Below are positions 26,718 to 36,148 of a stretch of DNA of 64,000 nucleotides, in pieces. Position 1 is the stretch's first letter, and each line of letters begins with the position of its first letter. Source of the stretch: an uncultured Paracoccaceae bacterium (GTDB lineage Bacteria; Pseudomonadota; Alphaproteobacteria; Rhodobacterales; Rhodobacteraceae); contig CANMPD010000005.1 in NCBI GenBank assembly GCA_947499635.1, positions 165,728 through 229,727 of the forward strand. Direction: 5' to 3'. A program made the translations under genes and the position numbers. Below the pieces are notes generated by a model that made no database searches, was not told the origin of the DNA, and saw only the letters and a program-made list of their open reading frames with translations.

Positions 26718-27442
26718 GCGTGCAGCCCCCGCATATGCGCCAAAAGTGCGGCTTGGCAGTTCAGGGTTTCGGAGGCATCTATGGCGCGAATGGGGGGCGT
26801 GTCAGGACAGGGCCAAACGGTGGCAGCATCTTTGGACAGCAGGACAATTTGGTCTCCCATACGGCTGGCTTCTGCGGGATCATGAGTAACCAGCAGTACG
26901 GTTTTGCCTTTTAGGACCTCTGCGGCGAGGTCTTGCATATTTGCGCGGGTGCCGGCGTCTAGCGCCGAGAAGGGTTCGTCCAGCAACACGACCGGGCGGT
27001 CTTCCATCAAGGTGCGGGCCAAAGCGGCGCGCTGGCGCATACCACCAGACAGAGCTGTGGGGGTTTTGTGTTGATGCTCGGCAAGACCTACGCGATCCAG
27101 CAACGCCTTTGCACGGGTCATATCCGGTGAATGACCGCGTAGGCGTGCCCCTAGAACGGTGTTTTCCAAAATGTCCAACCAAGGTAACAACAGATCGGAC
27201 TGCGCCATATAACTGATCCGATCCTTAAGCGGTTGTGCGTCGCCGGTGGTGATGTCACCGTGAAAGTCACCGGCGGTGGGCAGGCCAAGGATCAGGCGCA
27301 AAATGGTGGATTTTCCGACACCGGACGGACCTAGCAGACAGGTCCATCCGGCGGCGGGCAACGTGAGATGCACAGGGCCGAATAGGGTGTTGTCACCAAT
27401 GACATGGCGGCCACTGAACGTGATGGAAGGGGCGTGCATCAT
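26714..27442 (-). CDS. thiZ: Thiamine-precursor ABC transporter ATP-binding protein
   Basis: This is the ATPase of the pyrimidine-precursor importer. It has 242 residues from the ATG at 27442 (a second ATG follows directly at 27439). Walker A is GPSGVGKST at about 36-44, the signature is LSGGMRQ and Walker B is VVLLDEPFSALD. The start overlaps the tenA stop and the stop overlaps the thiX start. The open frame continues upstream, but that sequence lies inside tenA. Confidence 0.9.
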   Translation of the reverse strand: MMHAPSITFSGRHVIGDNTLFGPVHLTLPAAGWTCLLGPSGVGKSTILRLILGLPTAGDFHGDITTGDAQPLKDRISYMAQSDLLLPWLDILENTVLGARLRGHSPDMTRAKALLDRVGLAEHQHKTPTALSGGMRQRAALARTLMEDRPVVLLDEPFSALDAGTRANMQDLAAEVLKGKTVLLVTHDPAEASRMGDQIVLLSKDAATVWPCPDTPPIRAIDASETLNCQAALLAHMRGLHA

Positions 27443-28140
27443 GCGGTCTGTGTCTCGCCACCTCTGAGACCCATGTCCCAAAAGCTGACCTCGAGCGCGG
27501 TGGCTTTGGTAAAGCGGGTTTGCAAGTTTGCCCAGCGTGGGCTTGTGCTGGGGGTATCACCTAGTCGGCGTGCAACGGCCTTATCCAACATTTGACCCAC
27601 GGTTTTGCAAACGGTCTGATAGTCATCGCTGGCATAAGTGGCGATCCAGTCACCATAAGGCGTGTCGGCGGTGTGTTCAGCCCCAAGACGGGTCCCGATT
27701 TCGCCGTAGCCAAAGACGCAGGGGGCGAGGGCGGCCATTAAATCAAGAAAATCGCCTTGTAGGCCCGCATCCAGAACATAACGCGTATAGGCTAGATTTT
27801 CGGCTTCTTCGGCTGCATGAAACAACATGTCCTCGGAAATACCTTCTGCGGCACAGGTCTGGATATGCAGGGCCATTTCGTGATTGACCAGCGCGTCCAC
27901 GGTTGCCGCGCAGATTTTCATCTCGTCTAGCGTTTCCGATTTCACCACACCCAGAGACCATGCTCGTGAAAAATGGATCAGAAAGACGTAGTCTTGTACC
28001 AGATAGTGCAAAAACGCTTGTCGGGGCAGTTCGCCGGTTTGTAATCCCCGCACAAAACTATGGTGGGTGTAGTGGTCCCATGTCGGCCCCGCGCCACCCT
28101 TAAGGGCGGCGAAGGTTGTACCATAATCTAGCGCAGTCAT
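27439..28140 (-). CDS. tenA: Aminopyrimidine aminohydrolase / thiaminase II
   Basis: TenA hydrolyses aminopyrimidine from degraded thiamine to HMP, feeding salvage. It has 233 residues of the TenA/PQQC four-helix fold. Recognisable segments are HYLVQDYVFLIHFSRAW (about 45-61), the ETLDEMKICAATVDALVNHEM region, and APCVFGYGEIGTRL with the conserved Cys near residue 139. It overlaps thiY and thiZ by 4 bp each. Placement beside a pyrimidine importer fits salvage rather than degradation. Confidence 0.92.
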   Translation of the reverse strand: MTALDYGTTFAALKGGAGPTWDHYTHHSFVRGLQTGELPRQAFLHYLVQDYVFLIHFSRAWSLGVVKSETLDEMKICAATVDALVNHEMALHIQTCAAEGISEDMLFHAAEEAENLAYTRYVLDAGLQGDFLDLMAALAPCVFGYGEIGTRLGAEHTADTPYGDWIATYASDDYQTVCKTVGQMLDKAVARRLGDTPSTSPRWANLQTRFTKATALEVSFWDMGLRGGETQTA

Positions 28141-29075
28141 TTGGCAGTGACGTCGATTGCGATGTCGGACACTGGATGCACAGAAGGGATCATGCCTGAA
28201 GCGTGTAAAAAGGTCTCAAACGTTTCATAGCGCCCTTGGTCCATGGCCGTGGGGCGCAGGGCAAATCGTGGTAATGTATCGACCCATGCGCGGGCGTTTA
28301 GCTCGTCTTGTAACTCGGTTGAGGTGCCGGAAAAGAGCTCCCAACTTTTTTGCGGGTGGTTCACCATGTATTGTGTTGCCAGTTCAGTTGCCGCGAGGAA
28401 CCGTGTGATCATGTCAGTATCCATGGAAGTCGAGTTGGCAACATAGATCAGTTCGTCATAAGGGGGCAGGCCCTCTTCTTCGACGTAGAAACATTTGCCT
28501 TCTACGCCTTCGATCTCCATTTGGTTCAACTCAAAGTTCCGATAGGCACCGATAACAGCGTCAACTTGACCGGACATGAGCGACGGTGACAGGGACCAGT
28601 TGACGTTGACCAACTCAACATCCTGTAAAGTCATGTCGTATTTATTCAAAATAGCAGACAGAACGGTTTCCTCGACGCCGCCCACGGAAAAGCCAATTTT
28701 CTTTCCACGCAGATCTGCAGGGGTTTTGATAGGTCCGTCCTCAAGCGCGAGGAGGCAATTCAAGGGGGTCGCAACCAAGGTGCCAACCCGTTTCAGCGGC
28801 AGACCTTCGTGGATCTGTAGATGCAATTGTGGCTGATATGAAATTGCTAGGTCGGCTTGGCCTGCAGCGACCAGTTTTGGTGGATCAGATGGGTCTGCGG
28901 GGGCGATGATTTCGACTTCGAGATTTTGATCGGCGAAGTAACCCAGCTCTTGTGCGACAATGACGGGGCCGTGGTCAGGGTTGACGAACCAATCCAGCAA
29001 AAGTGTCATTTTATCTTGGGCGACGGCAGGTGCGGCCATCAGGGCCAGAGCGGCGGTAAGGGGTATGAGTTTCAT
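28137..29075 (-). CDS. thiY: Periplasmic pyrimidine-precursor-binding protein (NMT1/THI5-like)
   Basis: This is the solute-binding protein of the ThiXYZ importer. It has 312 residues with a signal peptide ending in APAVAQ (about residue 19). The NMT1/THI5-like fold opens with KMTLLLDWFVNPDHGPVIVAQELGYFAD split across the first strands, and GKKIGFSVGGVEETVLSAIL is the ligand-domain motif. It lies 21 bp after thiF and overlaps tenA. The ligand is inferred to be formyl-aminopyrimidine or HMP from the gene set. Confidence 0.9.
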   Translation of the reverse strand: MKLIPLTAALALMAAPAVAQDKMTLLLDWFVNPDHGPVIVAQELGYFADQNLEVEIIAPADPSDPPKLVAAGQADLAISYQPQLHLQIHEGLPLKRVGTLVATPLNCLLALEDGPIKTPADLRGKKIGFSVGGVEETVLSAILNKYDMTLQDVELVNVNWSLSPSLMSGQVDAVIGAYRNFELNQMEIEGVEGKCFYVEEEGLPPYDELIYVANSTSMDTDMITRFLAATELATQYMVNHPQKSWELFSGTSTELQDELNARAWVDTLPRFALRPTAMDQGRYETFETFLHASGMIPSVHPVSDIAIDVTAK

Positions 29076-29096
29076 GCGGGGGTTTCCTTTGTCGTA

Positions 29097-30083
29097 TTAT
29101 GTTTGTGCGGGCGCGGCGTCGCCCATTGCGATTAAACGAATGTCACCGTCCCAATAGCGCTGCAGCTTGCGTGCGGCTTGCCAGGCGCGCAGGCCCGAAC
29201 GGCAGGTCAGTATTGCGCATTGGCCGGCTTGAGGGCGGGGCTGGATGGTGTCGAAATCCTCGACGACATAGCGTAGTGCAGCAGGGGTTATGGGGGTTGG
29301 GGCCTCTTCAATGCCACGCAGGTCGACGACGTAATCCTTTGGTTTTACGGCTTGAGGTGCGATGAATTCCAAAGTGGTGCTCGGTTCTGGCGCGCCATCA
29401 AACCGAAACCCGCTGTTGCGATATGTTTTGAGGTCTATGCTGATCAATTGCCCAAGGGGCGAGGGGGTGGTGCCAAGCAAAACGGCAAGCGCCATTTGTG
29501 CTTGATAGGCCCCGATTGTACCGACGACTGGCCCCATCACGCCTGCTGTGGCGCAGGTGGCAAGGCGGTTTGGCAGGTCAGGGAACACCGCGCGGATCGA
29601 GGGGGCTGTGGCGCAAAATCCACCGACATAGCCGCCAAACTCAAGGACCGAGGCAGAGATGAGTGGTGTGTTCTGGCGCAGACATTCATCCGACAAGATA
29701 TAGGTTACCGCAAAACTATCGGCACAGTCCAAAACGATATCGGCAGAGGCAACCAATGCGGGTGTGGTCTGTGGGTCAAGCGTTGTGATAAGCGGGTCGA
29801 GCGTGACTTCGCTGTTGAGCAGTGTCAGGTGGTCACATAGGGCACGCGCCTTAGGCTGGCCGGCATCGGTTTCGGCAAAGGCCGTCTGGCGGTGAAGGTT
29901 GCTGAGCTCAACTGTATCCGGATCCACGATGGTGATCCTGCCCACTCCGGCCCCTGTCAGATATTGGGCGACGGGGTGACCCAGCCCACCAGCCCCGATG
30001 ATGAGAGCATGGGCCGAGGTCAGTCGGGCCTGACCTGCCACGCCGACCTCAGGTAAAATTGTTTGTCGGGTATAACGGGTCAT
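29097..30083 (-). CDS. thiF: ThiF/MoeB-type adenylyltransferase with C-terminal rhodanese-like domain
   Basis: This enzyme adenylates the C-terminal Gly of the sulfur carrier ThiS so it can accept sulfur for thiazole formation. It has 328 residues. The E1-like domain has the nucleotide motif ALIIGAGGLGHPVAQYLTGAG (about 27-47) and DNLHRQTAF-like ELSNLHRQTAF. The final 70 residues resemble a rhodanese domain with AILTCRSGLRAW and a candidate sulfur-carrying Cys. The start overlaps the thiE stop. Confidence 0.9.
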   Translation of the reverse strand: MTRYTRQTILPEVGVAGQARLTSAHALIIGAGGLGHPVAQYLTGAGVGRITIVDPDTVELSNLHRQTAFAETDAGQPKARALCDHLTLLNSEVTLDPLITTLDPQTTPALVASADIVLDCADSFAVTYILSDECLRQNTPLISASVLEFGGYVGGFCATAPSIRAVFPDLPNRLATCATAGVMGPVVGTIGAYQAQMALAVLLGTTPSPLGQLISIDLKTYRNSGFRFDGAPEPSTTLEFIAPQAVKPKDYVVDLRGIEEAPTPITPAALRYVVEDFDTIQPRPQAGQCAILTCRSGLRAWQAARKLQRYWDGDIRLIAMGDAAPAQT

Positions 30084-30691
30084 CTTGTGGCCGCAATCCA
30101 GTTGCGAACCCGCTGTTCAGGGTCTGCATTCAAGGTGATATCGGTCACGGCACTCACCACATCGGCGCCTGCGTCAAAAGCCCCTTGGGCACGAGCCACG
30201 GACATTCCACCGATGGCAATTAAGGGCGTGTCGCCGATGCGTGTTTTCCAGGATGTGAGTTTGTCTACCCCCTGTTGTTCCCATTTCATCTGTTTGAGGA
30301 TGGTGGGATAAATGGGCCCCAAGGCAATGTAATCAGGGGCCAATGTCAGTGCGCGTTCCAGCTCAGCCTCGTCATGGGTGCTGATGCCAATTCGAATACC
30401 AGCTTTGCGGATGGAGGCGATGTCGGCGGTGTCGAGGTCTTCTTGGCCAAGGTGAATGTAATCACAGCCGGTATCGATGGCGATTTGCCAATAGTCGTTT
30501 ACCACAAGGGTTGCATGTGCCGCTGCACATAGGTCGCGGGCTGTGCTGATTTCACGTGTTAGGGTCTGAATATCGGTATTTTTGATCCGCAGTTGGACCA
30601 GTTTAATGCCCAAAGGCAGCAGACGTTTCAACCAATCTGTGGTGTCGAAGATCGGGTAAAATCGGTCAAGTTTTGTACCGTGTAAGGTCAT
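30080..30691 (-). CDS. thiE: Thiamine phosphate synthase
   Basis: ThiE couples HMP-pyrophosphate and thiazole phosphate to thiamine phosphate. It has 203 residues of a TIM barrel. Motifs are LVQLRIKN at about 32-39, [25 protein letters not shown] with the pyrophosphate-binding Asp, [10 protein letters not shown] and IAIGGM. The start overlaps the thiG stop and the stop overlaps the thiF start. The sequence is somewhat divergent from the Escherichia/Bacillus type. Confidence 0.92.
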   Translation of the reverse strand: MTLHGTKLDRFYPIFDTTDWLKRLLPLGIKLVQLRIKNTDIQTLTREISTARDLCAAAHATLVVNDYWQIAIDTGCDYIHLGQEDLDTADIASIRKAGIRIGISTHDEAELERALTLAPDYIALGPIYPTILKQMKWEQQGVDKLTSWKTRIGDTPLIAIGGMSVARAQGAFDAGADVVSAVTDITLNADPEQRVRNWIAATR

Positions 30692-31461
30692 GAGAGAAAG
30701 GCCTTGCCTAGGAGGGGGGTTGAAGGGGCGGCCATATCGCGGGCCTCCATCGGGTCTGCGGCATGGGCCATCTGACCGGCAGTGATAGCGGCGGCAAAGG
30801 CTTGGGCCATTTGTGCTGGATCGCCCGCCTTTGCGACAGCCGTGTTGAGGAGCACCGCATCATAGCCCAGTTCCATTGCCTGAACCGCGTGGCTGGGCAG
30901 GCCGATACCTGCATCCACAACCAAGGGGATATCCGGGAAATGTGCCCGCATTGCACGCAGACCAAATAGGTTGTTCAATCCCTGACCCGACCCAATCGGT
31001 GCCCCCCATGGCATCAGGACTTCGCAACCGGCATCGACCAGTTTCCCCGCAACGACCAGATCCTCGGTCGTATAGGGAAAGACCTGAAAGCCGTCGTCAG
31101 ATAGAATGCGCGCGGCCTCGGTCAGGCCAAAGACATCCGGCTGCAGAGTGTCTTCTTCGCCGATCACCTCAAGTTTGATCCATTTGGTCCCAAAAATTTC
31201 ACGGGCCATATGGGCCGTGGTGACAGCCTCTTTGACGGTGTGACATCCGGCGGTGTTGGGCAGGATATGCACGCCGAGATTTTGGATCAGGGCCCAGAAA
31301 TCCTGTCCTGCACGGTCTTGCCCACTTTCACGACGCAGCGAAACAGTGGCGACGCTGGCACCTGATCGCTGAAACGCATCTGATAAAATCGCAGGTGACG
31401 GATATTGGGCTGTGCCTAGCATAAAACCATTTGCAAGATGAGTGCCGTAAAACGCGCGCAT
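30688..31461 (-). CDS. thiG: Thiazole synthase
   Basis: ThiG condenses deoxyxylulose phosphate, dehydroglycine and ThiS-thiocarboxylate to thiazole phosphate. It has 257 residues from the ATG at 31461; a GTG one codon upstream is the alternative. It shows the TIM-barrel motifs [39 protein letters not shown] (catalytic Lys) and [13 protein letters not shown]. It lies immediately after thiS and overlaps thiE by 4 bp. Confidence 0.93.
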   Translation of the reverse strand: MRAFYGTHLANGFMLGTAQYPSPAILSDAFQRSGASVATVSLRRESGQDRAGQDFWALIQNLGVHILPNTAGCHTVKEAVTTAHMAREIFGTKWIKLEVIGEEDTLQPDVFGLTEAARILSDDGFQVFPYTTEDLVVAGKLVDAGCEVLMPWGAPIGSGQGLNNLFGLRAMRAHFPDIPLVVDAGIGLPSHAVQAMELGYDAVLLNTAVAKAGDPAQMAQAFAAAITAGQMAHAADPMEARDMAAPSTPLLGKAFLS

Positions 31462-31464
31462 CAC

Positions 31465-31662
31465 TCACCCTCCCTGCATTGGAGCGAGAACTTCGATTTG
31501 GTCGCCATCTGACAACGTATGCTCGGCACGCAGCGTGGCCGGGACAAATGTCCCGTTGACAGCAGTGGCCACTGTGGCAGCGCCATAGTTGTTTTCATCC
31601 AGCAATTGGGCAAGGGTTGTCGCCTTGCTGAGCACGGTGGCGCCATTAAGTTGCAGTTTCAT
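31465..31662 (-). CDS. thiS: Sulfur carrier protein ThiS
   Basis: ThiS carries activated sulfur as a C-terminal thiocarboxylate to ThiG. It has 65 residues of ubiquitin-like fold ending in the required Gly-Gly (VLAPMQGG). Internal motifs are VATAVNGTFVPA and LSDGDQIEVLAP. The start lies inside the last codons of thiO (17-bp overlap) and thiG begins right after the stop. Confidence 0.92.
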   Translation of the reverse strand: MKLQLNGATVLSKATTLAQLLDENNYGAATVATAVNGTFVPATLRAEHTLSDGDQIEVLAPMQGG

Positions 31663-32641
31663 CCATTACCTCGGGGGTTGTGCTGTCAAAAATTACCTCG
31701 GCAACCATGCGGGCGAGGGCGGGAGCCAGTAAAAACCCATGTCGATATAGGCCATTGGCTTGGATCAAATTGCCAGACCTGCGAATGCGCGGCTGGTTGT
31801 TGGCAAAGGCTGGGCGGTTGTCGACACCGGTTTCTAGTATCTCAGCTTCTCCAAACGCTGGGTTTAGGGCATAGGCTGCGCTGAGCATTTCAAGTACAGA
31901 GCGGGCCGTGATATGGTGACTGCCCAGACCTTCGATCATGGTGGCGCCCAGCATAAAAATCCCATTGCCGCGCGGTACAATATAGATTGGAATGCGGGGG
32001 TGTAGCAGACGAATAGGGCGGTTTAGGCTGATATCGGGGCAAGACAGGATCAGCATCTCTCCCTTGACGGCGCGCAAATCGGTGAGGGTGTCTTTGGCGG
32101 CAAAGCCGCGACAGTCGACGGTTATGCCCTGCGTTGCATGTGTCATCGGGTCAGCATCTTGCGTGACAAAACTCACCCCTGCCTCGACAAGAGATTGACG
32201 TAGGTTCGTAAGGGCTGCGCGCGGAGCGAGATGTGCCTCGGTTGGGAAATACAGACCCTTGGAAAAACGACCGGCGAGATCTGGTTCAAGTTGGGCGATT
32301 TCACCTGCGCCGACCTCTTGGAACGCGCTGGTGCGGCGGCCAAAACGGCGTAAGTCAGCATGGTCGCGGGTTGGGGAAATCACTAAGGACCCACAGTGAT
32401 GAACCGTTTTGGTTTTGGCTTGCCACCAGTCGGCGGCCTCTTGGCCGAGGCGTATTACGGGTTCTTCGGCACTCTCACCCTCACAATAGGGGGCGAGCAT
32501 ACCGCCGGCCCACCACGAACAGCCATGTGGGCCAGGTGCGCCTGCGCGATCATAAAGCGTAACACGTGCGCCGCGATCAATCAGGTTTCGGGCCACGCAT
32601 AGACCTGCGACACCGCCCCCTATTACTGTGACATCAAACAT
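31646..32641 (-). CDS. thiO: Glycine oxidase
   Basis: ThiO oxidises glycine to dehydroglycine for thiazole synthesis in aerobes, in place of ThiH. It has 331 residues from the ATG at 32641 (MFDVTVIGGGVAGLCVARNL). The FAD-binding GxGxxG motif is at about 8-13, CSWWAGGMLAPYCEGE at about 48-63, and the C-terminal NLIQANGLYRHGFLLAPALA binds FAD. It starts 1 bp after thiD and overlaps thiS. Confidence 0.92.
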   Translation of the reverse strand: MFDVTVIGGGVAGLCVARNLIDRGARVTLYDRAGAPGPHGCSWWAGGMLAPYCEGESAEEPVIRLGQEAADWWQAKTKTVHHCGSLVISPTRDHADLRRFGRRTSAFQEVGAGEIAQLEPDLAGRFSKGLYFPTEAHLAPRAALTNLRQSLVEAGVSFVTQDADPMTHATQGITVDCRGFAAKDTLTDLRAVKGEMLILSCPDISLNRPIRLLHPRIPIYIVPRGNGIFMLGATMIEGLGSHHITARSVLEMLSAAYALNPAFGEAEILETGVDNRPAFANNQPRIRRSGNLIQANGLYRHGFLLAPALARMVAEVIFDSTTPEVMDETAT

Positions 32642-32642
32642 A

Positions 32643-33440
32643 TCAGTCCCACATCGCATGAAAATGATGGACTGGGCCGTGACCGGCGCCGATATCCAAC
32701 TGATCGGCTGCTCTGATCGCTGCATGCAGGTATCTATGGGCCTGCGTGACGGCCTCTACAAGGCTGAGCCCCTTGGCCAGGTTGGCGGCAATTGCGGCGG
32801 AATAGGTGCAGCCGGTCCCATGGGTGTTACGCGTTGCGATACGGGGTGCACTGAGCGCGGTTGTGCCCTGTGCGTCTAGCAACAGGTCTGTGCAGGTCTC
32901 ACTTGTGCCATGACCGCCTTTTATCAATACGGCCTTAGCGCCCATGGCTTGCAAAGCGGTTGCTTGGGCTGTGTTGGCGGTTTCCGATTGGGTGTCTTGA
33001 TGACTGAGCAGAGCAGCAGCCTCGGGTAGGTTGGGTGTTAAGAGATCTGCCAATGGCAGGATATGCTCTTTCATTGCTGCTATCGCAGTTTCTTGCAGCA
33101 GGGCATCGCCAGATTTGGCGATCATTACCGGGTCAACAACCACTGGGCCGTCAAACCCTCGTAAGGCATCAGCGACACAGGTGATAATTTCAGGAGAGAA
33201 GAGCATGCCGATCTTGATGGCGTCGGGTTTTATGTCTGACAACACAGCTCTGATCTGGGCGTGTACGACATTGGTGGGAATTTCATGCAGGGCTGTCACT
33301 GAGGTGGTATTTTGCGCGGTGACCACGGTCAGTACAGATGCGCCAAAAACACCGTTTGCACTGAACGCTTTTAGATCGGCTTGAATGCCCGCACCGCCGC
33401 CGCTGTCGGATCCTGCGATTGTGAGTGCTTTTGCTACCAT
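32643..33440 (-). CDS. thiD: Hydroxymethylpyrimidine/phosphomethylpyrimidine kinase
   Basis: ThiD phosphorylates HMP twice to HMP-pyrophosphate. It has 265 residues from the ATG at 33440 (MVAKALTIAGSDSGGGAGIQ); the open frame extends upstream into the riboswitch leader and is not used. Motifs are AGSDSGGGAGIQADLKAF at about 8-25, VVDPVMIAKSGDALL and NTHGTGCTYSAAIAANLA. It is the first gene after the TPP riboswitch. Confidence 0.93.
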   Translation of the reverse strand: MVAKALTIAGSDSGGGAGIQADLKAFSANGVFGASVLTVVTAQNTTSVTALHEIPTNVVHAQIRAVLSDIKPDAIKIGMLFSPEIITCVADALRGFDGPVVVDPVMIAKSGDALLQETAIAAMKEHILPLADLLTPNLPEAAALLSHQDTQSETANTAQATALQAMGAKAVLIKGGHGTSETCTDLLLDAQGTTALSAPRIATRNTHGTGCTYSAAIAANLAKGLSLVEAVTQAHRYLHAAIRAADQLDIGAGHGPVHHFHAMWD

Positions 33441-33519
33441 TGCCCACGGCCTTTTCGTTGCTGCGGGCGTAACGATGGTGGAAAGCGGGCGTAGGTGCAG
33501 CATGTGCACAAGACAAATA

Positions 33520-33605
33520 TGACCCGTTCCCTCCGCCGGTATTGCCCGGATCAGGTTCGACGGGTCGATGCATGCATCTCTCAGCCCAAGGGCACCCCGA
33601 CGGAT
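33520..33605 (-). ncRNA. TPP riboswitch (THI element)
   Basis: Read on the minus strand, the leader contains the thi-box elements in order: GGGGTGCC, CTGAGA, then ACCCGTCGAACCTGATC followed by CGGGCAATACCGGCGGAGGGA. This is the conserved TPP-binding aptamer. It lies about 80 nt upstream of the thiD ATG. Thiamine pyrophosphate binding should lower expression of the downstream ten-gene operon; whether by translation or transcription is not clear. Confidence 0.95.
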
Positions 33606-33675
33606 TTGTTTAATGCTAAACAAAATATATCGCGGGCACAAGGGCTGCGTGGTGTTGGGTGTTTATTCATGTGTG

Positions 33676-33715
33676 AGAACACCACCACGCAAAAGGCGCC
33701 GCGCGGTGGTGTTCT
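33676..33715 (-). terminator. Hairpin at the end of the peptide-transport operon
   Basis: AGAACACCAC (33676-33685) pairs with GTGGTGTTCT (33706-33715), extended by a GC-rich inner stem. It lies just beyond the stop of the fused ATPase gene and before the thiamine leader, so it probably insulates the two minus-strand operons. The U-run is weak on the minus strand. Confidence 0.5.
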
Positions 33716-33719
33716 TTGT

Positions 33720-35324
33720 TTAGGTGCTGTGTTCCGCCATGACATCGTCCAACCAGCCGATGCGCATTTCTGGGATCGAGGTCAACAACTTGTCTGTATA
33801 GGCATCAAACGGTGGGTTCAGTACCTGACGTTTGGGGCCGTAACGTACCAAGTTCCCTTGGTGCATGACTGCGATAGAGTCCGCAATGGCTTTGACCGTG
33901 GCCAAATCGTGGGTGATGAACAAATAGGCCACGCCTTCGCGCTCTTGCAGGTCAGCAAGTAGCTTGAGGATGCCTTCGGCGACGAGGGGGTCTAGGGCAC
34001 TGGTGACCTCGTCGCAGATGATCACTTTGGGTTTTGCAGCCAAGGCCCGCGCAATACAGACACGTTGTTTTTGGCCACCGGATAGCTCAGCCGGATAACG
34101 ATCTGCGAAATCCACAGGCAGCTCGATGGCGTGTAGCAGTTCTTCAATACGCGCCTGTCGTTTTGCGCCCCTTAGACCAAAGTAAAAGGTTAGGGGACGG
34201 CCGATGATTTGACCCACAGTCTGGCGCGGGTTCATGGCGACATCTGCCATTTGATAGATCATCTGGATCTCGCGCAGTTGTTCGCGGGATCGTTGGGTTT
34301 GTTTCGGCGGAAGTGGCGTATTTTCAAAGACGACATTCCCGATACGCGGGGGCAAAAGACCGGTGACCACGCGCGCGAGTGTTGATTTCCCCGAGCCAGA
34401 CTCGCCAACGATGGCCAGCGTATGGCCAGGATCGAGAGACATGTTGATTGATTTCAAAATGTCGATCTTGCCGTAGCCCGCTGTGACATTGCTGATGTCT
34501 AAGACAGGTTTCTCCGTTGCGGGTTTTTCTTCGTGTTGTGCCGAGCGCACCGATAAAAGTGCTTTGGTATAGTCTTGTTGAGGGTCGTTGATAATCTGAT
34601 CAGTCGTGCCTTTTTCCACCATTTCGCCGTGGCGCAGCACCATGATTTCATCCGAGATCTGCGCCACAACGGCCAAATCATGGGTAATATAAAGTGCGGC
34701 GACATTGGTGATTTTGATGGCGTGCTTGATGGCTGCCAGAACTTCGATCTGGGTGGTGACATCCAGTGCGGTCGTGGGTTCGTCAAATACGATCAGATCA
34801 GGTTTAGGACACAGAGCCATGGCGGTCATAACCCGCTGCAACTGTCCGCCTGATACTTGGTGCGGATAGCGATCACCGATGGTTTCGGGCGAAGGCAGGC
34901 CAAGGGCTGTGAACAGCTCGACCGCACGGGTGCGTGCCTCATGTGCTGACATAAGACCGTGTTCCAATGTGGCCTCGATCACCTGATCAATCAGTTTGTG
35001 TGCAGGATTGAACGAGGCGGCGGCGGATTGGGCAACATAGCAGACTTCCTTGCCGCGCAATTGGTTTAAGACACCGCGTTTTGCTTGTGCGATATCGCGA
35101 CCATTCAAGATCACCTGACCCGCACTGGTGTGCAGCTTCCCGCGTCCATAACCCATAGCGGACATACCGATGGTGGATTTCCCCGCCCCGGATTCCCCAA
35201 TGAGGCCCATTACCTTGCCTTTTTCCAGATCAAAGGAGACGCCTTTGACGATTTTGAGCAAAGGTGATGTGCCTTCGACGGCGATTTCCAGATCGCGAAT
35301 TTTCAGGAGTGTTTCGTCAGACAT
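33720..35324 (-). CDS. Dipeptide-type ABC transporter, fused double ATP-binding protein
   Basis: This single 534-residue protein combines the two ATPases (DppD- and DppF-like) of a peptide-type importer. The first domain has Walker [10 protein letters not shown] at about 42-50 and the signature SGGQLQR. The second has GESGSGKST near 310 and [15 protein letters not shown]. Each half has its own Walker B (LIVFDEP; VIICDEV). It overlaps the DppC-like gene by 8 bp. The operon also holds a binding protein, two permeases and a CocE-type hydrolase. Confidence 0.92.
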   Translation of the reverse strand: MSDETLLKIRDLEIAVEGTSPLLKIVKGVSFDLEKGKVMGLIGESGAGKSTIGMSAMGYGRGKLHTSAGQVILNGRDIAQAKRGVLNQLRGKEVCYVAQSAAASFNPAHKLIDQVIEATLEHGLMSAHEARTRAVELFTALGLPSPETIGDRYPHQVSGGQLQRVMTAMALCPKPDLIVFDEPTTALDVTTQIEVLAAIKHAIKITNVAALYITHDLAVVAQISDEIMVLRHGEMVEKGTTDQIINDPQQDYTKALLSVRSAQHEEKPATEKPVLDISNVTAGYGKIDILKSINMSLDPGHTLAIVGESGSGKSTLARVVTGLLPPRIGNVVFENTPLPPKQTQRSREQLREIQMIYQMADVAMNPRQTVGQIIGRPLTFYFGLRGAKRQARIEELLHAIELPVDFADRYPAELSGGQKQRVCIARALAAKPKVIICDEVTSALDPLVAEGILKLLADLQEREGVAYLFITHDLATVKAIADSIAVMHQGNLVRYGPKRQVLNPPFDAYTDKLLTSIPEMRIGWLDDVMAEHST

Positions 35325-36138
35325 CTTTGCCTCCCTTTAGGCTGCTGGTCAGGTTCAACACCCAGTCGGCAATCATGTTGATTGAAATAGCAAGCACTGC
35401 GATGGCACCAGCGGGGATCAGAGCCGCGGGAATACCAAAGGCAATACCGTCCTTGTTTTCTTTGACCATACCACCCCAGTCTGCTGCAGGTGGTTGAATG
35501 CCAAGACCAAGGAAGGAGAGCGCTGATAGAAACAGCACCATGAAAATAAAGCGCAAACCAAGTTCTGCGACCAGTGGTGACAAAGCGTTCGGCAGGATTT
35601 CACGGAAAATCACCCAAAGGCGGCCTTCGCCGCGTAGACGCGCAGCTTCGACAAAGTCCATTACAGCGATATCAACCCCAACAGAGCGCACCAGTCGAAA
35701 GACGCGCGTGCTGTCTAGGACGCCCATAACAACCACAAGCGTGAGCACGCTGGGCGCCAGAACGGATAGGATGACCAGCGCAAGGATCAGTGTAGGAATC
35801 GCCATAAGTAGATCGACAAGACGCGAGAGAGTTTGGTCGATCCAACCTCCAAAGGCAGCCGCAGACAGGCCGAGCATCGTGCCCATGCTAAAGGACAAGA
35901 TCGTGGCCAGTGCCGCAATCCCTAAAGTGACGCGGGCACCGTACATCAGCCGGCTGAGCAAATCACGGCCCAGGGTATCTGTGCCCAGCCAGTGCTCTGA
36001 GGACATGGGTTCCCAGACGTCCCCGACAATTTCTGTCATGGAGTAGGGGGCAAGGAGGGGGGCAAACACGGCCATGATCACAATGGTTGCCGTTATGATC
36101 ATCCCGATAAGGGCATTGAGAGGAATAGAAGTTTTCAT
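35317..36138 (-). CDS. Peptide-type ABC transporter permease (DppC family)
   Basis: This is an inner-membrane permease of 273 residues with five to six helices. Motifs are EHWLGTDTLGRDLLSRLMYGAR (split across about 48-69), the EAA-loop DFVEAARLRGEGRLWVIFREILPN, and the C-terminal ADWGGMVKEN typical of DppC/OppC. It lies 10 bp after the DppB-like gene and overlaps the ATPase gene. Confidence 0.92.
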   Translation of the reverse strand: MKTSIPLNALIGMIITATIVIMAVFAPLLAPYSMTEIVGDVWEPMSSEHWLGTDTLGRDLLSRLMYGARVTLGIAALATILSFSMGTMLGLSAAAFGGWIDQTLSRLVDLLMAIPTLILALVILSVLAPSVLTLVVVMGVLDSTRVFRLVRSVGVDIAVMDFVEAARLRGEGRLWVIFREILPNALSPLVAELGLRFIFMVLFLSALSFLGLGIQPPAADWGGMVKENKDGIAFGIPAALIPAGAIAVLAISINMIADWVLNLTSSLKGGKDV

Positions 36139-36148
36139 TGTGTCGCCC

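Noticed and set aside
31022..31033. GCAACCGGC-like sequence resembling half of the LacI operator
   Set aside because: It is inside thiG coding sequence and is not palindromic.
33441..33641. Upstream extension of the thiD reading frame
   Set aside because: The extra codons overlap the TPP aptamer; ATG 33440 gives the standard ThiD N-terminus.
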